This document shows, piece after piece, positions 28,328 through 37,200 of a stretch of DNA of 64,000 nt. The position numbers and the translations under genes are program-made. The DNA is from Candidatus Rokuibacteriota bacterium (lineage in GTDB: Bacteria; Methylomirabilota; Methylomirabilia; Rokubacteriales; CSP1-6): assembly GCA_016188005.1 (NCBI GenBank), contig JACPIQ010000051.1, positions 1 to 64,000 on the forward strand. Direction: 5' to 3'. The notes beneath the pieces were generated by a model, which was not told where the DNA came from, did not search any database, and was given only the letters and a program-made list of their open reading frames with translations. Each line of letters opens with the position of its first letter. Within the stretch, counting starts at the first letter, position 1.

Positions 28328-28367
28328 TCTTACCGGTAAGAGTAAGAGCCTGGCACAGGCGAGTCAA
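28328..28367 (-). promoter_or_regulatory. vapBC promoter with palindromic operator
   Basis: On the minus strand TTGACT (28367-28362), a 17-base spacer and TACTCT (28344-28339). A perfect 14-base palindrome, TCTTACCGGTAAGA (28328-28341), overlaps the -10 box and is well placed for repression by VapB or the VapBC complex. Confidence 0.65.
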
Positions 28368-28382
28368 GGCGCACGATTCGGA

Positions 28383-28456
28383 TTCGGCTCGCGGTCGTGG
28401 AGCGCGAGCGTGGCGCCCTCCGGCGCGAACTCCTCCGTGAGGGTCGGACCCATGAG
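28383..28456 (-). pseudogene. Duplicated 74-bp fragment of the halohydrin dehalogenase gene
   Basis: This stretch matches 27447-27520 of the dehalogenase gene over 74 bases with no gap and only about four mismatches. In the minus frame it encodes MGPTLTEEFAPEGATLALHD, equivalent to residues 17-36 of the intact protein. It lies just upstream of vapBC and the promoter of the AraC-type regulator. It is a scrap left by duplication or by displacement of a second gene copy. Confidence 0.75.
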
Positions 28457-28472
28457 CCCGAGAAGAATCCTC

Positions 28473-28501
28473 TTTACTCCTGCCGAGACAGTACTTATAG
28501 T
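28473..28501 (+). promoter_or_regulatory. Promoter of the pseudo-receiver/AraC regulator
   Basis: TTTACT (28473-28478), a 17-base spacer and TATAGT (28496-28501). The predicted leader to the GTG at 28613 is about 105 bases and shows no clear structure. Confidence 0.4.
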
Positions 28502-28612
28502 CGCGGGCACCTGCGGGCGCCCGACCGTGTCGGGGAAAACCCGGACTCTCCCGCTCTTGTCCCCGGGGCCGATACGCCTGCGCGCTCTGTGGGACTGGAA
28601 GCGAGGTGTCGC

Positions 28613-29773
28613 GTGCAACACGGGACATCTGAGTCGAGAGGTATCACCGCTGGTGCCCGCCCGGTCATGCTCGTCGTGGAGGATGACGAAGGGGTCCGCG
28701 CGGCCTACCGGGTGATCTTCGAGAGCGAGTATGACATCGTCGCGGTCCCGGATGGCCTCAGCGCGATCGAGATCGTTCAGTCCCGTCCCGTCGATGTCGT
28801 GCTCCTGGAAATCCTCATGCGCGGCATCGACGGCCTCGAAGTGCTCCGGGAGATCAAGGCTTTCGATGGGCAGATCCCGGTGGTCATGGCGACGGCCGTG
28901 AAGACGGTGCGGACGGCCGTGGACGCGATGAGGCTCGGCGCCTTCGACTATCTCACGAAGCCGTTCGACGACGAGGAGGTACTGGGCGTGGCCCGCCGTG
29001 CCGTGGCGCAGCGGAGGCAGCAGGCTCCTCCTGGGGCTGGGGGAACCGCCCGACCGCTGGCGCGCGCGGTGCCCGCCCCGGGGCGCATCCTCATCATCGG
29101 GGGCGACATCGGCTGGCAATCCGTCCTCGCCGTCGCCCTCCAGCGATCGGGCCTCGTGGAACTGGTCGCCACCGCGGCCGCCTTGGTCGCCGATGCGGAT
29201 CTGCGGTGGGTCAAGGGTGTGATCGTGGATCCTGGCGAAGTGGCACCAGGGATCCTCGGCTTCCTCACCGCGCTGCGAGAGCGTCTTCCGATCAGCCCGG
29301 TGCTCGTTCTCGGCGCCGCTCCGGACGTGTCCGAGCTCCGCACGCCGCGCCTGCACTGGGTGGCGCGCGCTCCTGGGCATCTGGCGAGGTTGGTCGACGG
29401 GATGACTGCCGCGTGCCCGGCGGGCCGGCCGGCGGCGGCTCCGCTGACCCCTTACTCCGGGCGCGCGATGGAGCATCTCGCGATCCACTATGGGCACCCA
29501 CTCACGGTTGCCGGCGTGGCCGGCGCCATCGGAATCTCGGAGAGTCATCTCGCCCACACCTTCCGGGCCGATACGGGGATGTCTGTCAGGAAATTCCTGA
29601 CACGGGTCCGGGTGAGAGTCGCCGAGCACCTGCTGGCGACGACGTCCGGCAAGGTGGCCGGGATCGCCGCGAAGGCCGGGTTCTTCGACGCCTCCCACCT
29701 CGCGCGAGTCCTCCGCCGGCACGCCGGGCCCCGTTCCGGGGCGCGCCGCCCGACCCGCGCCGAAGGGCTGTAG
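28613..29773 (+). CDS. Receiver-domain transcription regulator with AraC-type DNA-binding domain
   Basis: A roughly 386-residue regulator. The N-terminal CheY-like domain keeps the acidic pair (VVEDDEG, 24-25), Thr94 and Lys116 (LTKPF), but the phospho-acceptor Asp is Glu66 (VVLLEILMRG) and the usual Pro after Met is Arg. A middle domain (about 150-250) of receiver-like character without clear motifs is followed by an AraC helix-turn-helix pair (about 272-372: VAGVAGAIGISESHLAHTF, KVAGIAAKAGFFDASHLARV). Glu at the phosphosite may mimic the phosphorylated state. The GTG at 28613 has GCGAGG upstream; GTG 28589 and ATG 28667 are alternatives. Confidence 0.75.
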   Translation: MQHGTSESRGITAGARPVMLVVEDDEGVRAAYRVIFESEYDIVAVPDGLSAIEIVQSRPVDVVLLEILMRGIDGLEVLREIKAFDGQIPVVMATAVKTVRTAVDAMRLGAFDYLTKPFDDEEVLGVARRAVAQRRQQAPPGAGGTARPLARAVPAPGRILIIGGDIGWQSVLAVALQRSGLVELVATAAALVADADLRWVKGVIVDPGEVAPGILGFLTALRERLPISPVLVLGAAPDVSELRTPRLHWVARAPGHLARLVDGMTAACPAGRPAAAPLTPYSGRAMEHLAIHYGHPLTVAGVAGAIGISESHLAHTFRADTGMSVRKFLTRVRVRVAEHLLATTSGKVAGIAAKAGFFDASHLARVLRRHAGPRSGARRPTRAEGL

Positions 29774-29848
29774 AGGCCGCAGCCCATCCCGGCCCTGCTT
29801 GTACAGGGCGGCTGCAGCCCTGTCCTCCATTTCAGCAGCCCTGTCCGA

Positions 29849-29877
29849 TTGACGCCGCACTGCTTCCCCCCCATGTT
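29849..29877 (+). promoter_or_regulatory. Candidate promoter of the rhs island
   Basis: TTGACG (29849-29854), a 17-base spacer and CATGTT (29872-29877) lie about 110 bases before the GTG at 29992. The rest of 29774-29991 has a GC hairpin (CAGGGC/GCCCTG around 29805-29823) that may end the preceding gene, and no coding sequence I can support. Confidence 0.4.
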
Positions 29878-29991
29878 CGGGGCCGTGGCGATGCGCAGCC
29901 CGTCGCAGCTGGACGGTATGGCGCGCGGCTCGACCGGACAGCGGAGGGGTCGCTGTGACGGCTAACCTCGCAGAGCACCGAGGCCCGTAGC

Positions 29992-32900
29992 GTGATCGGA
30001 CCGGGAGCGCGCTCGGGCGCCGACGAGCTGGACGCCTCAGATCAGTCCCTCCGACTTGTCTCGACGTGGCAACGCGTGGCCGTTCTGGTGCTCGCGGCCG
30101 GCCTGCTCACCGTCGGCCCGGTGCCATCAGCGTCAGCGGCCCCTCCGTCCTGGTGGAATGCGGCATGGAGCTTCCGTCAGCTCGTGACGATCACGGCGCC
30201 TCCGGCGTCCATCCCGCAGGGGTACAGCCTGAAGGTCACGCTCGACCACGCAGCACTCGTGGCTGCGGGGAAGTCGCTCGCCTCCGGACAGGACGTGCGG
30301 GTCGTGTACTGGAACGGCGCCGCACACGTCGAGCTCGATCGCATCCTCGCGCCCGGCTCGTCCTGGAACACGAGCACGACGACGCTCTGGTTCAAGGCGC
30401 AGGCCGCAGTGTCCGCCGGAGCCCCCGACGACAACCACGCCCTCTACTACGGCAACACGGCAGCCGGCGCGGCCCCCGCCAGCGGCGACAGTGTGTTCTT
30501 GCTGTGGGACGACTTCCAGGCGGCGGCGCTCAACGCGGCCAAGTGGGTGGTCTTGACCTCGGGGGCGGTGACGGTCACGGTCAGCAACGGTCAGGTGAAG
30601 GTCAGCGGGACGACGGACGCCAGCAACCAGTACTCCGGCTTTGGGGTCCGATCAGTGGCCACGTTCACGGCCGACTTTCTGGTGGAATCCTCGTTCAGCA
30701 TCGCGGCCCAAGGGACCGGGGCCCACGCCAACTGGAAGGGGGCCTTCGGGCTCGGCGAAGGCTGTGCGAGCGGGCTGGGGGTGAAGAGCGCGGGGAGTAC
30801 GAACAAGCGGATCCGGTGCTGGAACGGGTCGATCTGGGTGGACATCGCCGACAGCAGTCTGGATGCCCAGACGTTCGCGGGGCGCGGGGTGGGCCAGGCC
30901 TTGACGAGTGACGGGGTGGGGCGCCACTACGAGGACGGGGTGCTCAAGGCCACCCGTACCGGGCTCAGCACCGCCGCGCGCACCCCCGTCCTCCGGTATG
31001 GGCCGGATCAGGCCAGCCAGACCTTCGACGTTCGGTTTGACAACGTGCTGGTCCGGATGTTCCTCGCAGCGGACGCGTCCATCTCGGTCACCCTTGGAGC
31101 CGAGGTCGCACAGACCGGGAACCCGGCCCCGACGCTCGGCGCGATCTCGCCGACGAGTGCGGTCGCCGGAGGCGCGGGCTTCACGCTGACCGCCACCGGC
31201 AGCAGTTTCGTGTCGGGTTCCGTGGTGCGCTGGAACGGGGCGGACCGGACGACTTCCTTCGTGAGCGCCACGCAGCTTCAAGCCACCATCCCCGCGACCG
31301 ACCTGGCGAACCCGGGCACCGCCCAGGTCACCGTATTCACGCCGACGCCCGGTGGCGGCACATCGGCGCCTCAGGCCTTCACGATCACCAGCGCCGCGAC
31401 CACGCTCGCCATCACCTCGGTCAATGGCGGCGCCAACCCGACGGCGGGGGCCCCGTTCTCGGTCGTCGTGACGTCCCAGAACCCCCAGGGGGGCAGTGCT
31501 GCCGTCGCCACCGCCACAGGCACGACCCTGAGCCTCAAGACGGGCACCGGTACCCTCGGGGGCACGCTCACCGGGACGATTCCCGCGGGGACGAGCCAGG
31601 TCACCATCAGCGGAGTCACGTACACCAGGGCCGAGAGCGGAGTGGTCTTCACCGCCACGCGGACGACGGGCGACGCCCTGACCCCGGGCGACAGCGCGGC
31701 GTTCACGGTGAATGCTGGTCCAGCCAGCGCCCTCGCCTTCACCACCCAGCCCGCGAACGCCGCCGTGGGGGGGCTGATCCCCGGGCCCCCAACCGTCGCG
31801 GTACGGGACAGCCAGGGCAACACCGTCACGACCTCCACGGCGTCCATCACGGTTGCCATCGGGACGAACCCGGGGGGCGGGACCCTCAGCGGCACCGCCA
31901 CCAGGAGCGCTGCGTCCGGGGTGGCGAGCTTCAGCGACCTCAGCATCAATAACGCCGGGACGGGCTACACGCTCACCGCGACGGCGGCGGGGCTCGCGGG
32001 GGCCACGAGCAACGCCTTCAGCGTCGGGGGAACCGGCACGATCAGCGGGAGTGTGTCGCGCGGCAGTGACGGCCGGGCCGTCGGCGGGGCAACGGTCGAG
32101 GCCCTCCAGGGTGGCACGGCGAGAGCCACCGATGTGACCGCGCAGGACGGAACCTACAGCCTTCCGAACCTCGCCGCCGGGACCTACGACGTCCGGGCGT
32201 CTGCCGACGGGTACCTCGCCAGCTCAGAGAACGGGGTGGTGGTGACAGGCGGCGCAACGGCGACCGTGAACCTGAGCCTCACCGCTGGTCCGTTGCCGGG
32301 GTCGATCGCATACCTGTACGACCGATCGGGGCGTCTGGTGGGAGTGGTGGACCCCGCGGGGGAGACGGCCGTGTACAGCTACGACCCGGTCGGGAATCTC
32401 CTCTCCATCGCCCGTCGCAGCTCCAGCGTGGTGTCGATCATCGACTTCTCGCCAGGCAGCGGGGCCATAGGGGCAACGGTGCGGATCTACGGTACCGGAT
32501 TCAGCGCGACGGCATCGCAGAACACCGTGAGCTTCAATGGGGTAACGGCGGCGCTGACGTCGAGCACCGCGACTGAGATCGTCACGGCCGTACCCTCCGG
32601 TGCGACCTCGGGCCCGATTGCCGTCACCGCACCGAGTGGGTCAGCGACCAGCAGTGCATCGTTCATCGTTGGGGGAGCGGGCGGCGCCCCGACGATTAGC
32701 GGTTTCAGCCCCGGGATTGCGACGGCTGGCACACCGCTCACGATCAACGGGACGAACTTTGATCCGGCGTATGCAAACAACAAGGCGCGCTTCAACATCA
32801 CGCTGGGGACTGTCACCACGGCTACGGCGAGTTCGTTGGGGACGAGCGTGCCGTCGTCCACGGGGTCGGGACGCATCTCGGTCACAACCCCGGGCGGGAT

Positions 32901-34047
32901 GGCGGTGAGTAGCGGGGATCTCTTCATCCCACCCTCTCCGTATACCCCCCCTGACGTGGTGTTCACGAGTCGCATGGGAAACCCTGGGAATGCGTCAGTC
33001 ACGATTGGGACAGCTAGCAAGATCGCACTGGTCGTGTTCGACGGCCAGGGAGGACAGCCGCTCAACGTGTCGATGACCGGGGTGACGATCCCGCAGAGCA
33101 CGGTCACGCTCTACAGTCCTACCGGCGCCGCCCTCGCATCCATGTCGGTGAGCACAGGCGGCGGGAGTTTCCCGATACAGACCCTCCCGGGCAACGGGAG
33201 CTACACGATCCTCGTAGCACCGACGAGTCCGTACACAGGAAGTATGACATTGGCCGTTGGTACGCCGCCGGACCTGGTGGTGGTCGCTCCGGTGACGGTG
33301 CCGACGGCGCCGGTGCTCCCGAACGCGGATGGGAGCTACAGCGTGCCGATCTCCTGGACGGTGCAGAACACGGGGATGAGCGGGATTCCCACCTCGGCCT
33401 CCTGGACGGATCGGGTGTACGTCTCGGTGGACGCGGTCGAGGACGGGGTGGACGTGATAGTGCGAGACGAGGCGCACGTCGATGGGCTGGCAGGGGGAGC
33501 GAGCTACGCGTCGGGCGCGGTGACGGTGACAGTTCCGGCGAGTGTCAGTCCGGGGAGCTATTACATCATCATCCGGACCGACGTCCACCAGCAGATCGCC
33601 GAGAGCGATGAGGGGAACAACACCCGGGCGTCGGCCACCCAGGTGACGCTGGCCCCTCGGCCGGACCTGGTGGTGACATCGCTCCAGGCGCCAGGGAGCG
33701 TGGCACGGAACGGCGACGGCACGTGGAGTGTCCCCGTGCTCTGGGCAGTCCAGAACGTGGGAACGACACCGACGCCGGCATACCCGTCCTGGTGGGATCG
33801 GGTGTATCTCTCGACGGACACGGTGCTGGACGGGAGCGACATCGGCTTGGGGCAGGTGTACCACGCTGACGGGCTTGCAGCGGGAGCCACCTACCAGGGC
33901 TGGCTGACGGTGACGGTGCCGGGCTCGGTGGCGCCCGGCAGCTACTCCATCATCGTCAAGACCGATGACCCGTATAACGACCTGATTGAGGCCGACGAGA
34001 CCAACAACACCCGGGCCTCGGGAATCCAGGTGACGCTCTCGCCATGA
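29992..34047 (+). CDS. Large secreted multidomain protein (DUF2341, IPT/TIG, one RHS repeat, CARDB)
   Basis: A 1351-residue exported protein. A signal peptide (about 22-50, ending ASAAPPSWW) precedes a DUF2341 domain ([14 protein letters not shown], to about 360). Then come an IPT/TIG domain (about 375-460), Ig-like adhesin modules (to about 680), a carboxypeptidase-regulatory-like domain ([19 protein letters not shown], about 682-760), a single YD/RHS repeat ([18 protein letters not shown], about 775-805), two more IPT domains, and two C-terminal CARDB domains ending [10 protein letters not shown] and [10 protein letters not shown]. It is likely a surface adhesin. Its stop overlaps the next start (ATGA), linking it to the rhs gene. 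Confidence 0.85.
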   Translation: MIGPGARSGADELDASDQSLRLVSTWQRVAVLVLAAGLLTVGPVPSASAAPPSWWNAAWSFRQLVTITAPPASIPQGYSLKVTLDHAALVAAGKSLASGQDVRVVYWNGAAHVELDRILAPGSSWNTSTTTLWFKAQAAVSAGAPDDNHALYYGNTAAGAAPASGDSVFLLWDDFQAAALNAAKWVVLTSGAVTVTVSNGQVKVSGTTDASNQYSGFGVRSVATFTADFLVESSFSIAAQGTGAHANWKGAFGLGEGCASGLGVKSAGSTNKRIRCWNGSIWVDIADSSLDAQTFAGRGVGQALTSDGVGRHYEDGVLKATRTGLSTAARTPVLRYGPDQASQTFDVRFDNVLVRMFLAADASISVTLGAEVAQTGNPAPTLGAISPTSAVAGGAGFTLTATGSSFVSGSVVRWNGADRTTSFVSATQLQATIPATDLANPGTAQVTVFTPTPGGGTSAPQAFTITSAATTLAITSVNGGANPTAGAPFSVVVTSQNPQGGSAAVATATGTTLSLKTGTGTLGGTLTGTIPAGTSQVTISGVTYTRAESGVVFTATRTTGDALTPGDSAAFTVNAGPASALAFTTQPANAAVGGLIPGPPTVAVRDSQGNTVTTSTASITVAIGTNPGGGTLSGTATRSAASGVASFSDLSINNAGTGYTLTATAAGLAGATSNAFSVGGTGTISGSVSRGSDGRAVGGATVEALQGGTARATDVTAQDGTYSLPNLAAGTYDVRASADGYLASSENGVVVTGGATATVNLSLTAGPLPGSIAYLYDRSGRLVGVVDPAGETAVYSYDPVGNLLSIARRSSSVVSIIDFSPGSGAIGATVRIYGTGFSATASQNTVSFNGVTAALTSSTATEIVTAVPSGATSGPIAVTAPSGSATSSASFIVGGAGGAPTISGFSPGIATAGTPLTINGTNFDPAYANNKARFNITLGTVTTATASSLGTSVPSSTGSGRISVTTPGGMAVSSGDLFIPPSPYTPPDVVFTSRMGNPGNASVTIGTASKIALVVFDGQGGQPLNVSMTGVTIPQSTVTLYSPTGAALASMSVSTGGGSFPIQTLPGNGSYTILVAPTSPYTGSMTLAVGTPPDLVVVAPVTVPTAPVLPNADGSYSVPISWTVQNTGMSGIPTSASWTDRVYVSVDAVEDGVDVIVRDEAHVDGLAGGASYASGAVTVTVPASVSPGSYYIIIRTDVHQQIAESDEGNNTRASATQVTLAPRPDLVVTSLQAPGSVARNGDGTWSVPVLWAVQNVGTTPTPAYPSWWDRVYLSTDTVLDGSDIGLGQVYHADGLAAGATYQGWLTVTVPGSVAPGSYSIIVKTDDPYNDLIEADETNNTRASGIQVTLSP

Positions 34048-34259
34048 CGACCATGCGACTCAAGCCTGCGTTCGGCGTCGTCCTTCTGCTTGCGCTGGGT
34101 TACTTGTTGGTGCCTCAGGCCTCCGGTCCCCGCTCGACGGCGCGTGGGCAGGAGACCGCCGGCCAGAGCGCCACCGTCTTGCCTGATGGCCGCTGGCTCG
34201 TGCTCGGAGGCCAAGGACCCGATGGTCCGCTCTCGGGGGGAGCGATCTGGGACGGACCG
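34044..34259 (+). pseudogene. 5' segment of rhs1, separated by a frameshift
   Basis: From the ATG at 34044 this frame encodes a signal peptide (MRLKPAFGVVLLLALGYLLV) and one Kelch-like strand (SATVLPDGRWLVLGGQGPDG) up to GGAIWD. It then leaves frame at about 34253, where the downstream frame resumes with the Kelch motif TVLIVGG. Adding one base (GACGGnACCGTC) would give the canonical DGTVLIVGG. Part of a Kelch repeat also seems missing at the join, so this may be a repeat collapse and not only a base error. The segment belongs to the following gene. Confidence 0.7.
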
Positions 34260-34267
34260 TCCTCATC

Positions 34268-37200
34268 GTGGGGGGGCTGGGCGTGGACGGGCGGGTGGTG
34301 GCCGAGGCAGAGCGCTTCGATCCGGCAGCGCAGCGCTTCGAGGCGCTGACCTCCGCAGCGCCCACGCCGCGTGCGTATCACACCGCGACGCTTCTCACGG
34401 ATGGTCGGCTGCTCATCGTCGGCGGGATCGCGGAAGATGGAGTGCCGTCTAGTCCCGCCGAGACCTGGGACCCGCAGGCCGGCACGACGGAGACTGTCCG
34501 CGCCGGTCCCGCGGCGCCCCGCCTGGGCCACACGGCGATGCTCCTCCCGGACGGCAGCGTCCTGATCTCGGGTGGGGTCGATCGCGCCGGCGTCGCCCTC
34601 ACGCGAGGTGAGGTGTACGACGCGGGCGCCGGGCGCTTCGCTGCGATCGAGACGCCCCAGCAGCCAGCCGCGGTGCCGACGGCTGGCCCGCGCGTGGAGT
34701 TCTCGGTACCGTCTGACGGGGCCACGGACGTGCCCCTCGCGCCGCGCCTGGTGCTGCGCTTCTCGGTCCCCGCGCGGGTCGAGACGGTGACGAGCAAGAC
34801 GGTCACGCTGAGCGGCCCCGAGGGGCCCGAAGCCGTCACCGTGACGGCGGCCGAAGGCGGCATGCTGGTGTTCATCCGCCCGAACGCGCCGCTCCTGCCG
34901 GGCGCCACCTACACGCTGTCGCTGAACGGGACGGAGGACGGGCGCGGGCTCTCTCTGCCTTTCACGGCCGTCCAGTTCAGGACCCGGGAGGCGCCGGCGG
35001 GGCCCGAGAGGGCGGCCCGGGCGCCGGCGCCCGGGCCCGCGACCCACTCGGGGGCGGCTGACCCGGGGGCGAAGGGGGACGCGGAGGCCGCCGGCAACGC
35101 AGAGGACTGGGAGTGGAGGGGCGAGCGGCGGGACGGCCAGCCCTACTCTCGGTGGCAGGCTCTGCCACCGCTCCAGGCCCCGGCGGGGGTGACGGCGCTG
35201 GCCGGCCAAGTGCTCAAGCTCAACGGGGAGCCGCTGCCCGACGTCACGCTGCGCATCGGCGGGCGCAGCGTGCAGACGGATACGACGGGACGCTTCCTGC
35301 TCACCGACCTCCCCGCCGGCGGGCCGCTGATGGTCATCGACGGCTCCACGGCGAGCCGGCCGGGGCGCACCTACGCGCGGTTCATCCAGCACGTGGACCT
35401 CACGGCCGGCGTCACGACCGTGCTGCCGTATACCATCTGGCTGGCGCTCATCGACACGAAGCACGTGGTGCGGCTGCCCGTTCCGACGACGCGCGAGGTC
35501 GTCGTGACGACGCCTCGGGTGCCGGGGCTGGAGATGCGGATCCCGGCGGGCGTCGTCCTGCGCCACCGCACGGGCGAGGTGGTCAGGGAGGTGTCGCTGA
35601 CGCGCATCCCGACGGACCGACCGCCGTTCCCTCTGCCCAAGGGCACCGACTTCTTCTTCACCCCCGAACTACTCGGGGCGCACGTGGAGCGCCCGGACGG
35701 CACCGAGAGCCCTGTGGGGGTGCGCTTCGTGCTCCCCAACTACCAGGGCCTGGCTCCCGGCGTCCGGGTCGACCTCTGGGACTACCTGCCCGAGCACCGC
35801 TGGCGCGTGTCGGGCCAGGGCACGGTGCGGCGCGATGGCCGCCAGATCCTGCCCGACCCCGGCGTGGAGTACTTGCGTGTGGGCTGCATCTTCACCCTCG
35901 GGAGCGACGGCTTTGCGCCCACGATGGGGCCGATCCCGGGGGCCAAGCGGTGCTGCGACCCGGTGGATCCGGCCACGGGGCTGTTCGTGCTGGAGAAGAC
36001 CGACCTCATCGTGCCCGACGTGATCCCGATCGTGCTGATGCGGACGTACCGGCCCGGGGGGCTGACGCGGCAGTTTGGCGCCGGGGCCAACCACCCCTAC
36101 TTCATGTTCCTGGTGGGCGAGGCCGTGACCTACAGCTCGGCGGACCTGGTGCGGGCGGACGGCTCGAAGATCCACTACGTGCGGACCTCGCCAGGGACCG
36201 GGCAGACGGACGCCGTGATGGAGCACACGGCGACGCCGACGGCCTTCGACAAGTCCCAGTTGGCCTGGAACGCGACCCGGGCCGGCTGGGACATCACGCT
36301 GCGGGACGGCACGGTCTACGAGTTCGCGGGGGCGGCCCCGGCCCCGGGCCCCCCGCTGACCGGGATCCGGGACCGGTGGGGGAACCGCTTGACCATCGAA
36401 TACGCAGTGTCGCGGCAGATCAAGCGGATCACCACGCCGAGCTGGCGGTGGCTGGAGTTCACCTACACGACCACGGACCTGATCACCCAGGCCCGGGACC
36501 ACGCCGGGCGGGTGGTGAACTACGAGTACGACGGGTTCAATCGGCTGACCGCCGTGGTGGACGCGGGCGGGGGGCGGACGGAGTACACATGGGACCCGGG
36601 CGGCGCCGACCGGATGCTGACGCTGAAGGACGCCCGAGGGATCGTGTTCCTGACCAACGAGTATGACGCCGCGAACCGGGTCACCCGGCAGACGCAGGCG
36701 GACGGCACGAGCTACCAGCTCGCCTATACGCTGGACCTGGACGGCAAGATCGTGCAGACGGACATCACCAACCCCCGGGGCGACGTGCGGCGGCTGACGT
36801 TCAACGCCGCGGGCTACCCGCTGACCCACACCGCCGCTTCCGGCACCCCGCTGGCCCAGACGACGACGTACGTGCGGGACACCGCCAACCGGCCGACCTC
36901 CATCATCGACGCCCTGGGGCGGCAGACGGCCTACGCATACGACGCCCAGGGGAACCTCACGAGCCTCACCCGGCTGGCAGGGACGGGCGAGGCGGTGACG
37001 ACGGGCTTCACCTACGAGCCCCTCTTCAGCCAGGTGGCGAGCGTGACGGACCCGCTGGGCCACACGACGACGCTCGCCTACGACGCGGCGGGGAACCCGA
37101 CGACGATCACGAGCCCGCTGGGGGTGGCGACGACGCTGACCTGGACGGCGGCGGGGCAGCCGCTGACGATCACGACGCCGGCGGGGACGACCCAGCTCGG

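Noticed and set aside
34044-34349. An independent 101-residue secreted protein from 34044.
   Set aside because: Its second half is the out-of-frame reading of rhs1 Kelch sequence; only the first 70 codons make sense, as the true rhs1 N-terminus.
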